Part shown: positions 56,995 to 64,000 of the stretch, piece after piece
Layout of the letters: each line of letters opens with the position of its first letter
How positions within the stretch are numbered: the first letter of the stretch is position 1
Assembly: GCA_002529455.1 (NCBI GenBank)
Contig: NYMS01000012.1
Coordinates: 124,001-188,000 of the forward strand
Direction: 5' to 3'
DNA length: 64,000 nt
Origin: Glycomyces fuscus
GTDB lineage: Bacteria; Actinomycetota; Actinomycetes; Streptosporangiales; Streptosporangiaceae
Position numbers and translations under genes: made by a program
The notes under the pieces: model-generated
What the model was told of the DNA's origin: nothing
Database searches by the model: none
Seen by the model: the letters and a program-made list of their open reading frames with translations, nothing else

Positions 56995-56997
56995 TCA
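56815..56997 (-). repeat. Dispersed stop-codon repeat, most diverged copy
   Basis: On the minus strand it starts at the prfB stop: TGAGCAGAGTTCTCCGGGCC, then GTGTTCGGGCGCCCGAGG, then CCGCCTCCGGCGCCTCCAGG followed by ACCCCGCGGGC. The order of blocks equals that in 1752-2157, but here the stop codon is TGA, not TAG. Confidence 0.6.
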
Positions 56998-58113
56998 GGC
57001 GTCCTCGGAGCGCTCGCGGCTGCGCATCCAGCGGATCTCGGCGTCGATGAACTCGTCGATGTCCCCGTCCAGCACACCCGAGGTGTTGCCGGTCTCGGCG
57101 CCGGTGCGCACGTCCTTGACACTCTGGTACGGGTGCAGGACGTAGTTGCGCATCTGGGTGCCCCAGCTGCTCACCGAGTCGCCGCGGATCTCGTCCAGCG
57201 CCGCCTGCTCCTCCTCGCGCTTGCGCACCAGCAGCTTGGCCTGGAGCATCGACATGGCGGTGGCCTTGTTCTGCAGCTGCGACCGCTCGTTCTGGCAGGA
57301 CACCACGATGCCGGTCGGCAGGTGGGTGATGCGCACGGCCGAGTCGGTGGTGTTGACGCCCTGGCCGCCGGGGCCGCTGGAGCGGTACACGTCCACCCGC
57401 AGGTCGCCCTCGTCGATCTCGATGTGGTCGCTCTGCTCCACCATCGGGACGACGTCCACGCCGGCGAACGAGGTCTGGCGCCGGTTCTGGTTGTCGAACG
57501 GCGAGATGCGCACCAGGCGGTGCGTGCCGTGCTCGCCGCGCAGGGTGCCGTAGGCGAACGGGGTCTTGACCGCGAAGGAGGTGGACTTGATGCCCGCCTC
57601 CTCGGCGTAGGAGGTCTCGTAGATGTCCGTGGGGTAGCCGTGCCGCTCGGCCCAGCGCAGGTACATGCGCTGGAGCATCTGCGCCCAGTCCGCGGCGTCC
57701 ACGCCGCCGGCCTGGGAGTTGATCGTGACGATGGCCTCGCGCTCGTCGTGCGGCCCGTTGAGGAGGGTGCGCACCTCCAGCTCGCCGATCTCCTTGCGCA
57801 GCTGGTCGAGCTCGCGGTCGGCCTCGGCCTTGGTGTCGGCGTCGTCCTCGGCCTCGGCCAGCTCGTAGAGCACGCCGAGGTCGTCGAGCCGCTGGCTGAT
57901 GCCGCTGACCTTGTTGACCATGGACTCCAGGCTGGAGAGCTGGCGCGTCACCTTCTGCGCGTTGCCCTGGTCGGCCCACAGCTCGGGGTCCGCGGACTGC
58001 TCGCGCAGCTCGGCGATCTGCGTGTGCATGGCCTCCAGGTCCAACACGGCGCTGACGCTCGCCAGGGTCGCCGCGAGGTCCTTGATCTTCTCTGCTGGGT
58101 CCAGTTCTGCCAC
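56995..58113 (-). CDS. prfB: Peptide chain release factor 2
   Basis: A 372-residue RF2 that releases peptides at UGA and UAA. The tripeptide anticodon SPF ([12 protein letters not shown]) identifies RF2; the catalytic GGQ is in [17 protein letters not shown]. The reading frame is continuous, so the autoregulatory +1 frameshift of enterobacterial prfB is absent. GTG 58113 has only GGGG nearby, but TACACT at 58125-58120 is seven bases upstream, so a leaderless mRNA is possible. Its own stop is TGA. A repeat copy follows. Confidence 0.97.
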   Translation of the reverse strand: MAELDPAEKIKDLAATLASVSAVLDLEAMHTQIAELREQSADPELWADQGNAQKVTRQLSSLESMVNKVSGISQRLDDLGVLYELAEAEDDADTKAEADRELDQLRKEIGELEVRTLLNGPHDEREAIVTINSQAGGVDAADWAQMLQRMYLRWAERHGYPTDIYETSYAEEAGIKSTSFAVKTPFAYGTLRGEHGTHRLVRISPFDNQNRRQTSFAGVDVVPMVEQSDHIEIDEGDLRVDVYRSSGPGGQGVNTTDSAVRITHLPTGIVVSCQNERSQLQNKATAMSMLQAKLLVRKREEEQAALDEIRGDSVSSWGTQMRNYVLHPYQSVKDVRTGAETGNTSGVLDGDIDEFIDAEIRWMRSRERSEDA

Positions 58114-58189
58114 GGACCCCAGTGTAGGCCCCAAACAGGGCACGGGCTCCCCGCGCGCACCGGCGCGGGGAGCCCTTCCGGGTCGGACG

Positions 58190-58379
58190 GAGGTCAGGGT
58201 CTGTTTCCGGACGGGCCTCAGCTCGCGGGGGTTCGGTTCGGGCGCCCACGGGGTTCTGGAGGTGCCGCAGGCGGGTTCGCGAGGAACGGGCGAACCCGCC
58301 GCAGGCACCGAAGGTCCCCGTACTCCGGGCGCCCGAACACGGGCCGAAGCGAAGCGGAGGCCCAGAACAACACTGCCTA
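58190..58379 (-). repeat. Dispersed stop-codon repeat, full copy
   Basis: On the minus strand: TAGGCAGTGTTGTTCTGGGC, CGCTTCGCTTCGGCCCGTGT, the hairpin GGCGGGTTCGC/GCGAACCCGCC, then GCACCTCCAGAACCCCGTGG and GAGGCCCGTCCGGAAACAG. It matches the unit at 1756-1928 almost base for base although 56 kb away and inverted. TAG is the gdh stop codon; the far end comes within about 80 bp of the prfB start. Confidence 0.92.
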
Positions 58380-61300
58380 GCCCACCAGACTGCGGAAGGA
58401 CCGCAGCGCCACGGACAGCGTGGCCAGGTCGAAGCGCTCGTTCTCCTGGATCTCCGACAGCGTGATCCCGGCGCGCTCCACCCGGTCGCGGTTCTGGTCG
58501 ATCCACGCGGCGATCAGCTCGGAGGGCTCCTGCGCCGGGCCGCTCTCCAGCACCCGCGCCGTCAGGTCGGCGTGCGCCTCGTACAGGTCGTCGCGCAGCG
58601 AGGAGCGCGCCGTCGTGACCCACCGGTCGTCGCGCGGCAGGTCGATGATGCGCTCGCGCCACCAGCTGATGTTGAGCCGGTCGGCCAGCTCGAAGTAGAG
58701 CTCGGCGACCTTCTCCACCGGGCGCCCGGTGCGCTGGGCGATCTCCACCAGGTCCAGCGTGGAGTAGGCGGGCACCATCACGGCCACCTGTTCGGCCAGC
58801 CCGGTCGGCACGCCCATCGACGTGTAGCGGTCGCGGCGCTCGACGAAGGCCTCGCGGTCGCGGCCCCGCAGCAGCTGCACCAGCTGCGGCAGCACCTCGC
58901 CCACGCCGTCGGCGAAGTAGCCGATCTCACTGCTGATGTCGAAGGGGAAGGTGCGGTTGCGCAGCAGCCACCGGGCGGAGCGCTCGGCGAGCTTGCGCGC
59001 CTCCAGCAGCAGGACGAGCTGGCTGTCCATCGAGATCTCGTGGTCCAGCTCCTCCAGCCTGTCCCAGAACCGGCGCAGTCCCAGCACGTCCTGCACCACC
59101 AGGTAGGCGCGGGCGATGTCGGCGGGGCTGGAGCCCAGCTCCTCGTTGAGCCGGAACGCGAAGGTCAGCCCGGAGCGGTTGACCATCTGGTTGACGACCT
59201 GGTTGACGATGATGTCCCGGCGCAGCGGGTGGGAGCGCACGCCCTCGGCGAAGCGCTCCGTGCGCAGGGGCGTCGGGAAGTACTCGGTCAGCGTGTCGTT
59301 CAGGTAGGGGTCGTCGGCCAGGTCGGACAGGTCGAGCCGGTCCTTGAGGCTGATCTTGGTGTACGACAGCAGGGTGGCGAACTCCGGGCTGGTCAGGCCC
59401 TTGCCCGCCGCGCGCCGCTCCGCGATCGTCTTGTCGGAGGGCAGGTTCTCCTGCTTGCGCTTGAGCACCCTGGTGCGCTCCAGGTGCCGCATGTACCGGC
59501 CGTGGACGTGCAGCATCTGGCTGTCCTGCTTGCGCGCGGCGGCCAGCACGGTGTTCTGCGCGTCGTTGTTGTCCAGGACCAGTTCGGCGACCTCGTCGGT
59601 CATGTCGATGAACAGCTGGTCGCGCTCGGCCTTGTCCAGCTTGCCCGTCCGCACCTCGCGGTCCAGCATGATCTTGATGTTGACCTCGTGGTCGGAGGTG
59701 TCCACACCGGCGGAGTTGTCGATGAAGTCGGTGTTGACCCGGCCGCCCGCGCGGGCGAACTCGATCCGCGCGTCCTGGGTCAGACCCAGGTTGCCGCCCT
59801 CGCCGACCACCTTGACCCGCAGCTCGGTGGCGTCCACCCGCAGCTGGTCGTTGGCCTTGTCGCCCGCGTCGGCGTGCGTCTCGGTACTGGCCTTGACGTA
59901 GGTGCCGATGCCGCCGTTCCACAGCAGGTCGACGGGGGAGGTGAGCACGCACCGGATCAGCTCGTCCGGTGTGAGGGTCTCCACCTCCTCCCCGATGCCC
60001 AGCGCCTCACGCACCTGCGGGGTGACCGGCACGGACTTGGCCGTGCGCGGGTACACGCCGCCGCCCTCGGAGATGAGCTTGGGGTCGTAGTCCTCCCACG
60101 TGCTGCGGGGCAGCTCGAAGACCCGCTTGCGCTCCACCCAGGAGGTGTGCGGGTCGGGGTCGGGGTCGAGGAAGACGTGGCGGTGGTCGAAGGCCGCGAC
60201 CAGCCGGATCTGCTGGGAGAGCAGCATGCCGTTGCCGAACACGTCGCCGGACATGTCGCCGATGCCGACGACGGTGAACGGCTCCTCCTGCACGTTCACG
60301 CCCATCTCGCGGAAGTGGAACCGGACCGACTCCCAGGCGCCGCGCGCGGTGATGCCCATGGCCTTGTGGTCGTAGCCGACCGAGCCCCCGGAGGCGAAGG
60401 CGTCGCCGAGCCAGAAGCCGCGCTCGGTGGAGATGGCGTTGGCGGTGTCGGAGAAGGTGGCGGTGCCCTTGTCGGCGGCGACCACGAGGTAGGAGTCGTC
60501 GCCGTCGTGCAGGACGGTGCGCTCGGGGTGGACGGTCTCGCCGTCCACGAGGTTGTCGGTGACGTCGAGCAGGCCGCTGATGAACTGCTTGTAGCAGGCC
60601 ACGACCTCGGCCATCACCTCGTCGCGGGTGCCGTTCTGGGGCAGCCGCTTGCACACGAAGCCGCCCTTGGCGCCGCTGGGGACGATGACGGAGTTCTTGA
60701 CCATCTGGGCCTTGACCAGGCCCAGGATCTCGGTGCGGAAGTCCTCGAAGCGGTCCGACCAGCGCAGTCCGCCGCGCGCGACCGCGCCGAAGCGCAGGTG
60801 CACGCCCTCCACGCGCGGGGAGTAGACGTACATCTCGAACCGGGGCCGCGGGTGGGGCAGGTCCGGGATCTGCTGCGGGTCGAGCTTGAGCACCAGGTAG
60901 GGGTGCCCCTGGTAGTGGTTGGTGCGCAGGGTGGCGCGGATCGCCGCCAGGAACGAGCGCAGGATGCGGTCGTGGTCCAGGCTGGCCACGGACTCCAGCT
61001 CGCCCTCGACCTTGCGGACGATGACGTCGGCGCGCTCGTCGCGGCCCTCGTCGGGCTGGTCGGGGTCGAAGCGGGTCTCGAACAGCTCGACCAGCAGGTT
61101 GGCGATCCCGACGTTGGCCACCAGCACGTCGGCCAGGTACTCGGGGGTGAACGTGGACCCGGTCTGGCGCAGGTACTTGGCGTAGGCGCGCAGCACGGTG
61201 AGCTGGCGCCAGTCGAGGCCGGCCCGCACCACCAGGGCGTTGAACCGGTCGCTCTCGCCCAGGTCGCGCCAGGAGGCGTCGAAGGCCTCCTCGAACAGGC

Positions 61301-63245
61301 ACTTGAGGCGCTCGGGCGCCAGGTCGGAGTCGGGGATCGGGCCGAGGCCGAAGTCGTAGACCCACACCCGGCCCACGTCCCGGACGGTGACGTCGTAGGG
61401 CCACTCGTCGACGACCTCCACGCCCAGGTTCTCCAGGACGGGCAGGACGCGCGAGAGCGAGATGGGCTCGCCGATCCGGTAGAGGCGGAACCGCCAGCAG
61501 CCGGGTTCGGCGTCCTCGCGCTGGTACAGGAGCGCGGAGAACTCGCCGTGGCGCTTGTCGGGGTCGGTGCGGCCGAGGAGCTTCTCCAGCTCGCGGATGT
61601 CGCTCGCCGCGGTGGCGGGGCTGTTGTCGACCTTGTAGGCCTCGGTGAGGCCGCCCGCGTAGCGCTCCTTGAACTCGGTGGCGCGCACGGGGCCGAAGGC
61701 CGCCGTGAGGGCGTCGTCGAAGTCCAGGTCCCAGGAGCGGGCCGCCTCGCGGACCTTCTCCTCCAGGGCGACCTGGTCGATGTCGGCGAGGGTCCGCCCG
61801 TGCTGGGCGCGGGCCACCAGGTACAGGCGGGCCAGCGGGGCGGAGCCGATGAGCACGTTGTGGTCCATCGTGGCGCCGTGGAAGGCCTCGGCGAGGACCC
61901 TCTGGATGTCCAGGCGCACCCGGGTGCTGTACTGGTCGCGCGGCATGTACACGAAGCAGGACATGTACCGGCCGCCGTAGGGGTCGCGGCGCATGAACAG
62001 CTTGGTGCCGCGCCGGTCGCGCAGGCGCAGGACGCCGCGGACGATGTTGTACAGCTCGCCCACGGGGATCTGCAGGAGTTCCTCGCGGGGGAAGGTCTCC
62101 AGCAGCTCGATGAGGTCCTTGCCGTCGTAGCTGTCGGCCTCGAAGCCGGCCAGGGCCAGCACCTCGGCCTGCTTGCGGCGCATGATGGGGATCTGGGCGA
62201 TGCTGGTGGTGCTGGCCTGCGAGGTGAACAGGCCGAGGAACCGGCGCTCGCCGACGATGTTGCCCTGGGCGTCGAACTTCTTGACGCCGATGTAGTCCAG
62301 GTACTTGGGGCGGTGGACCGTGGCGCGCGAGTTGGCCTTGGTCAGGACCAGGATGTAGGGCTCGCGCGCCTTGCCGCGGATCTCGGGGGGCAGGGCGGCG
62401 AAGCTGGTGGAGGCGGGCGAGTCCATGCGCAGGACGCCCAGGCCCGAGCCCGGCTCGGGGCGCAGGGAGTCGTCGCCGTTCTCGTCGGTGACCAGGGTGT
62501 ACTCGCGGTAGCCCATGAAGGTGAAGTGGCGTCCCGCGATCCAGCGCAGGAAGTCGACGCTCTCGCCGATCTCGCGCGGGTCCACTCCCCCGGCCACGAG
62601 CCGGTCGGGGTAGGCGGCCAGTTCGTCGGCGATCCGGATGGCCCGGTCGCTCATCTTGCCGGCGTCCTCGTCCACGTAGCGCACGTCGGCCAGGACGGCC
62701 TCGACGCGGGCGGTGATCTCCCGCAGGCGCTCGGGGTCGGGCTGCGGGTCGATCTCGATGTGCATCCAGGACTCGTCGATGGGCAGCAGGCCCTCGCCGC
62801 CGATCTCCGGGTCCACCCGGCTCAGGCGGCCCTCCAGGTCGCGGCTGACGGTCATCTGGGGGTGGATGATCAGCCGGGCCCCGGCACCGAGGTCGCTGAG
62901 GGCCATGGTGACGGAGGAGACGAGGAAGGGGGCGTTGTCGGTGACGATCTCCACGACACCGGTCTGCTGGTCCCAGCCGTCGCGCGCGGCGTCGGGGGTG
63001 TAGACGCGGACCTTGGCCCGCCCGGCGGCGCGCTGGGCGCCGAAGGAGCGGTGGGCCTCGGCGGCGCCGCAGATCTGCTCGGGGGAGCGGCCGCTGATCT
63101 CCTCGGGGTCCGTGTGGCGGTAGTACACGGGGAGGAAGCGGCGGACGGCGTCGGCCTCCTCGGGGCTGATGCGCGCCCCGGGCGACCACTTGGCGGCCGC
63201 CTCACTGAGCAGCTTCTGGAGCTGGACGTCGGATTGCCCGGACAT
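58377..63245 (-). CDS. gdh: NAD-specific glutamate dehydrogenase, large (GDH-180) type
   Basis: A 1,622-residue enzyme that deaminates glutamate to 2-oxoglutarate, linking amino-acid catabolism to the TCA cycle. Its product is the substrate of Kgd, encoded 54 kb away. The N-terminal ACT-like regions ([19 protein letters not shown]) and a long helical region precede the catalytic core ([46 protein letters not shown], with the catalytic Lys), then [25 protein letters not shown] for nucleotide binding. Length equals mycobacterial Rv2476c (about 1,624). ATG 63245 has AAAGGAG about 12 bases upstream. In mycobacteria it is also inhibited by GarA. Confidence 0.96.
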   Translation of the reverse strand: MSGQSDVQLQKLLSEAAAKWSPGARISPEEADAVRRFLPVYYRHTDPEEISGRSPEQICGAAEAHRSFGAQRAAGRAKVRVYTPDAARDGWDQQTGVVEIVTDNAPFLVSSVTMALSDLGAGARLIIHPQMTVSRDLEGRLSRVDPEIGGEGLLPIDESWMHIEIDPQPDPERLREITARVEAVLADVRYVDEDAGKMSDRAIRIADELAAYPDRLVAGGVDPREIGESVDFLRWIAGRHFTFMGYREYTLVTDENGDDSLRPEPGSGLGVLRMDSPASTSFAALPPEIRGKAREPYILVLTKANSRATVHRPKYLDYIGVKKFDAQGNIVGERRFLGLFTSQASTTSIAQIPIMRRKQAEVLALAGFEADSYDGKDLIELLETFPREELLQIPVGELYNIVRGVLRLRDRRGTKLFMRRDPYGGRYMSCFVYMPRDQYSTRVRLDIQRVLAEAFHGATMDHNVLIGSAPLARLYLVARAQHGRTLADIDQVALEEKVREAARSWDLDFDDALTAAFGPVRATEFKERYAGGLTEAYKVDNSPATAASDIRELEKLLGRTDPDKRHGEFSALLYQREDAEPGCWRFRLYRIGEPISLSRVLPVLENLGVEVVDEWPYDVTVRDVGRVWVYDFGLGPIPDSDLAPERLKCLFEEAFDASWRDLGESDRFNALVVRAGLDWRQLTVLRAYAKYLRQTGSTFTPEYLADVLVANVGIANLLVELFETRFDPDQPDEGRDERADVIVRKVEGELESVASLDHDRILRSFLAAIRATLRTNHYQGHPYLVLKLDPQQIPDLPHPRPRFEMYVYSPRVEGVHLRFGAVARGGLRWSDRFEDFRTEILGLVKAQMVKNSVIVPSGAKGGFVCKRLPQNGTRDEVMAEVVACYKQFISGLLDVTDNLVDGETVHPERTVLHDGDDSYLVVAADKGTATFSDTANAISTERGFWLGDAFASGGSVGYDHKAMGITARGAWESVRFHFREMGVNVQEEPFTVVGIGDMSGDVFGNGMLLSQQIRLVAAFDHRHVFLDPDPDPHTSWVERKRVFELPRSTWEDYDPKLISEGGGVYPRTAKSVPVTPQVREALGIGEEVETLTPDELIRCVLTSPVDLLWNGGIGTYVKASTETHADAGDKANDQLRVDATELRVKVVGEGGNLGLTQDARIEFARAGGRVNTDFIDNSAGVDTSDHEVNIKIMLDREVRTGKLDKAERDQLFIDMTDEVAELVLDNNDAQNTVLAAARKQDSQMLHVHGRYMRHLERTRVLKRKQENLPSDKTIAERRAAGKGLTSPEFATLLSYTKISLKDRLDLSDLADDPYLNDTLTEYFPTPLRTERFAEGVRSHPLRRDIIVNQVVNQMVNRSGLTFAFRLNEELGSSPADIARAYLVVQDVLGLRRFWDRLEELDHEISMDSQLVLLLEARKLAERSARWLLRNRTFPFDISSEIGYFADGVGEVLPQLVQLLRGRDREAFVERRDRYTSMGVPTGLAEQVAVMVPAYSTLDLVEIAQRTGRPVEKVAELYFELADRLNISWWRERIIDLPRDDRWVTTARSSLRDDLYEAHADLTARVLESGPAQEPSELIAAWIDQNRDRVERAGITLSEIQENERFDLATLSVALRSFRSLVG

Positions 63246-63300
63246 AGGGATCTCTCACTCCTTTGTGAGCAACGTCGCACGAGTGCTGGCAGAACAACCG

Positions 63301-63329
63301 GTCATACGACCTGTGAACTTCTGTGTCAC
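63301..63329 (-). promoter_or_regulatory. Promoter of gdh
   Basis: On the minus strand GTGACA (63329-63324), 17 bp, then TATGAC (63306-63301), about 55 bp before the start codon; 5/6 and 4/6 matches to the vegetative consensus. The -10 lies within GGTCGTATGACC, a short dyad that could be an operator. The rest of the 350-bp gap (63330-63595) shows no gene. Confidence 0.6.
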
Positions 63330-63595
63330 TGCGTGATTCGGTGTGAATTCCCTGGGCCGCAGGGAGCCCACGACCGTGGTGGTTCGGATGGGGCCCGTGC
63401 GCACAGGCGGTGGGATCGCGGGGCGCCGGACCTCGTTGTCCCCGCCCCGCCCGCTGCCAAGGCTACTGGCTTTCGGGCCCGGGGGCAGGACCAACACCGT
63501 TACAGGGTGGTTGCGGAGTGTTAGAAACGGATTGCGGTGATCGGTTACTGCGTACACGGGCCACCACCTACCCCACCGGGCCGGGGGACATGTCG

Positions 63596-64000
63596 TCAAC
63601 CGGCCGTCGTCGCCTGGTGGACCGCGGTCATCACGGCCCGGGGGTCGGTCAGGTCGGGCAGGACGACGGCCGCTCCGGCCTCGCGCAGCTGGCCCTCCGT
63701 CGCCGAGCCGTTGAGCACCGCGACCGGGGTCGCGCCGCCGATCACGGCGGCGCGCACGTCCGGGACGGAGTCGGTGATGAAGACCGTCTCCTCCTCGGGG
63801 TAGACCCGGCCGCCCTCGCCCGCCGCGTGCAGGCGGATGGACTGGATGAGGCTGGACTTGGGGTAGTTGACCGACCCGTAGCCGCCGATGGCCAGGTTGA
63901 GGTAGGTGTCCAGCCCGAAGGCGACCAGCTTGGCCGTGGCGTTGGCGCGGGTGCTGCCGCTGACCACGGTCTGGACGGTGTCGGGCATGGAGGCCACCGC
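63596..64000 (-). CDS. HAD-family phosphatase, C-terminal part
   Basis: The last 135 codons of a haloacid dehalogenase-fold hydrolase that continues past the window edge. TVVSGSTRANATAKLVAFGLD is the motif II region (Ser/Thr) with the cap-side helix, and VFITDSVPDVRAAVIGGATPVAVLNG is motif IV. The shape is that of phosphoglycolate phosphatase-like or pyrophosphatase-like enzymes, about 210-230 residues in full. The true start is right of the window, so the GTG at 63997 should not be used. Confidence 0.85.
   Translation of the reverse strand, partial: AVASMPDTVQTVVSGSTRANATAKLVAFGLDTYLNLAIGGYGSVNYPKSSLIQSIRLHAAGEGGRVYPEEETVFITDSVPDVRAAVIGGATPVAVLNGSATEGQLREAGAAVVLPDLTDPRAVMTAVHQATTAG

Noticed and set aside
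58572..63524. Plus-strand open frame of 1,650 codons opposite gdh
   Set aside because: Same shadow effect; no recognisable domain or ribosome site.

Overview
The window looks like chromosomal DNA of a very high-GC filamentous actinomycete. Frequent GTG and TTG starts, WhiB1, the SigR/RsrA oxidative-stress pair, DasR, the actinobacterial Kgd enzyme and a tmRNA tag ending ALAA all point there. The gene set and the intergenic repeats fit Nocardiopsaceae (Nocardiopsis or a relative); that is inference, not proof. I see no insertion sequences, prophage, CRISPR array or tRNA genes. Most of the region is core genome; the unusual parts are repeats, leaders, operators and a few odd proteins.

Layout. 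0-4 kb: rlmN (cut by the window edge), a SUFU-domain protein, a tandem repeat, an MFS exporter and a BlaI-type repressor. 4.5-12 kb: kgd, a small DUF6104 protein, a DUF4097-PadR pair and malic enzyme. 12.4-15.4 kb: a polar amino-acid ABC importer (lipoprotein, permease, ATPase). 15.6-18.6 kb: a methyltransferase, a GNAT acetyltransferase, then an anti-sigma/sigma pair of the SigB/SigF type behind a matching promoter. 18.8-25.8 kb: a lipid-kinase family protein, whiB1 convergent with pdtaS, dasR with a DasR-like operator, and a coupled pair of membrane HD/HD-GYP proteins. 26.4-27.7 kb: sigR-rsrA with a self-recognised promoter and a strong terminator. 27.8-31.6 kb: a methyltransferase, thiC behind a TPP riboswitch, and an SRAP protein.

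31.7-43.2 kb is a leftward block for cell-envelope glycan work: a DUF3068 protein, a 1,576-residue AftD-like enzyme, a GT4 glycosyltransferase, a 46-residue DUF2613 protein, a polytopic membrane protein and a membrane-anchored SGNH hydrolase. Several of these overlap by four bases. 43.3-48.1 kb: a DMT-type transporter, an FMN reductase behind a cysteine-type leader peptide, nagA, an unrecognised small gene and an aldo/keto reductase. 48.2-51.1 kb: a methyltransferase and a CPBP protease-PadR-membrane protein operon with a palindromic operator.

51.3-58.1 kb holds trans-translation and division genes: ssrA, a penicillin-binding-protein-like lipoprotein whose three catalytic motifs are all lost, smpB, ftsX, ftsE and prfB. 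58.4-63.2 kb is the 1,622-residue NAD-glutamate dehydrogenase, and a partial HAD phosphatase closes the window.

The most unusual feature is a dispersed intergenic repeat (five loci, both strands). At four loci its first three bases are the TAG stop codon of the upstream gene.
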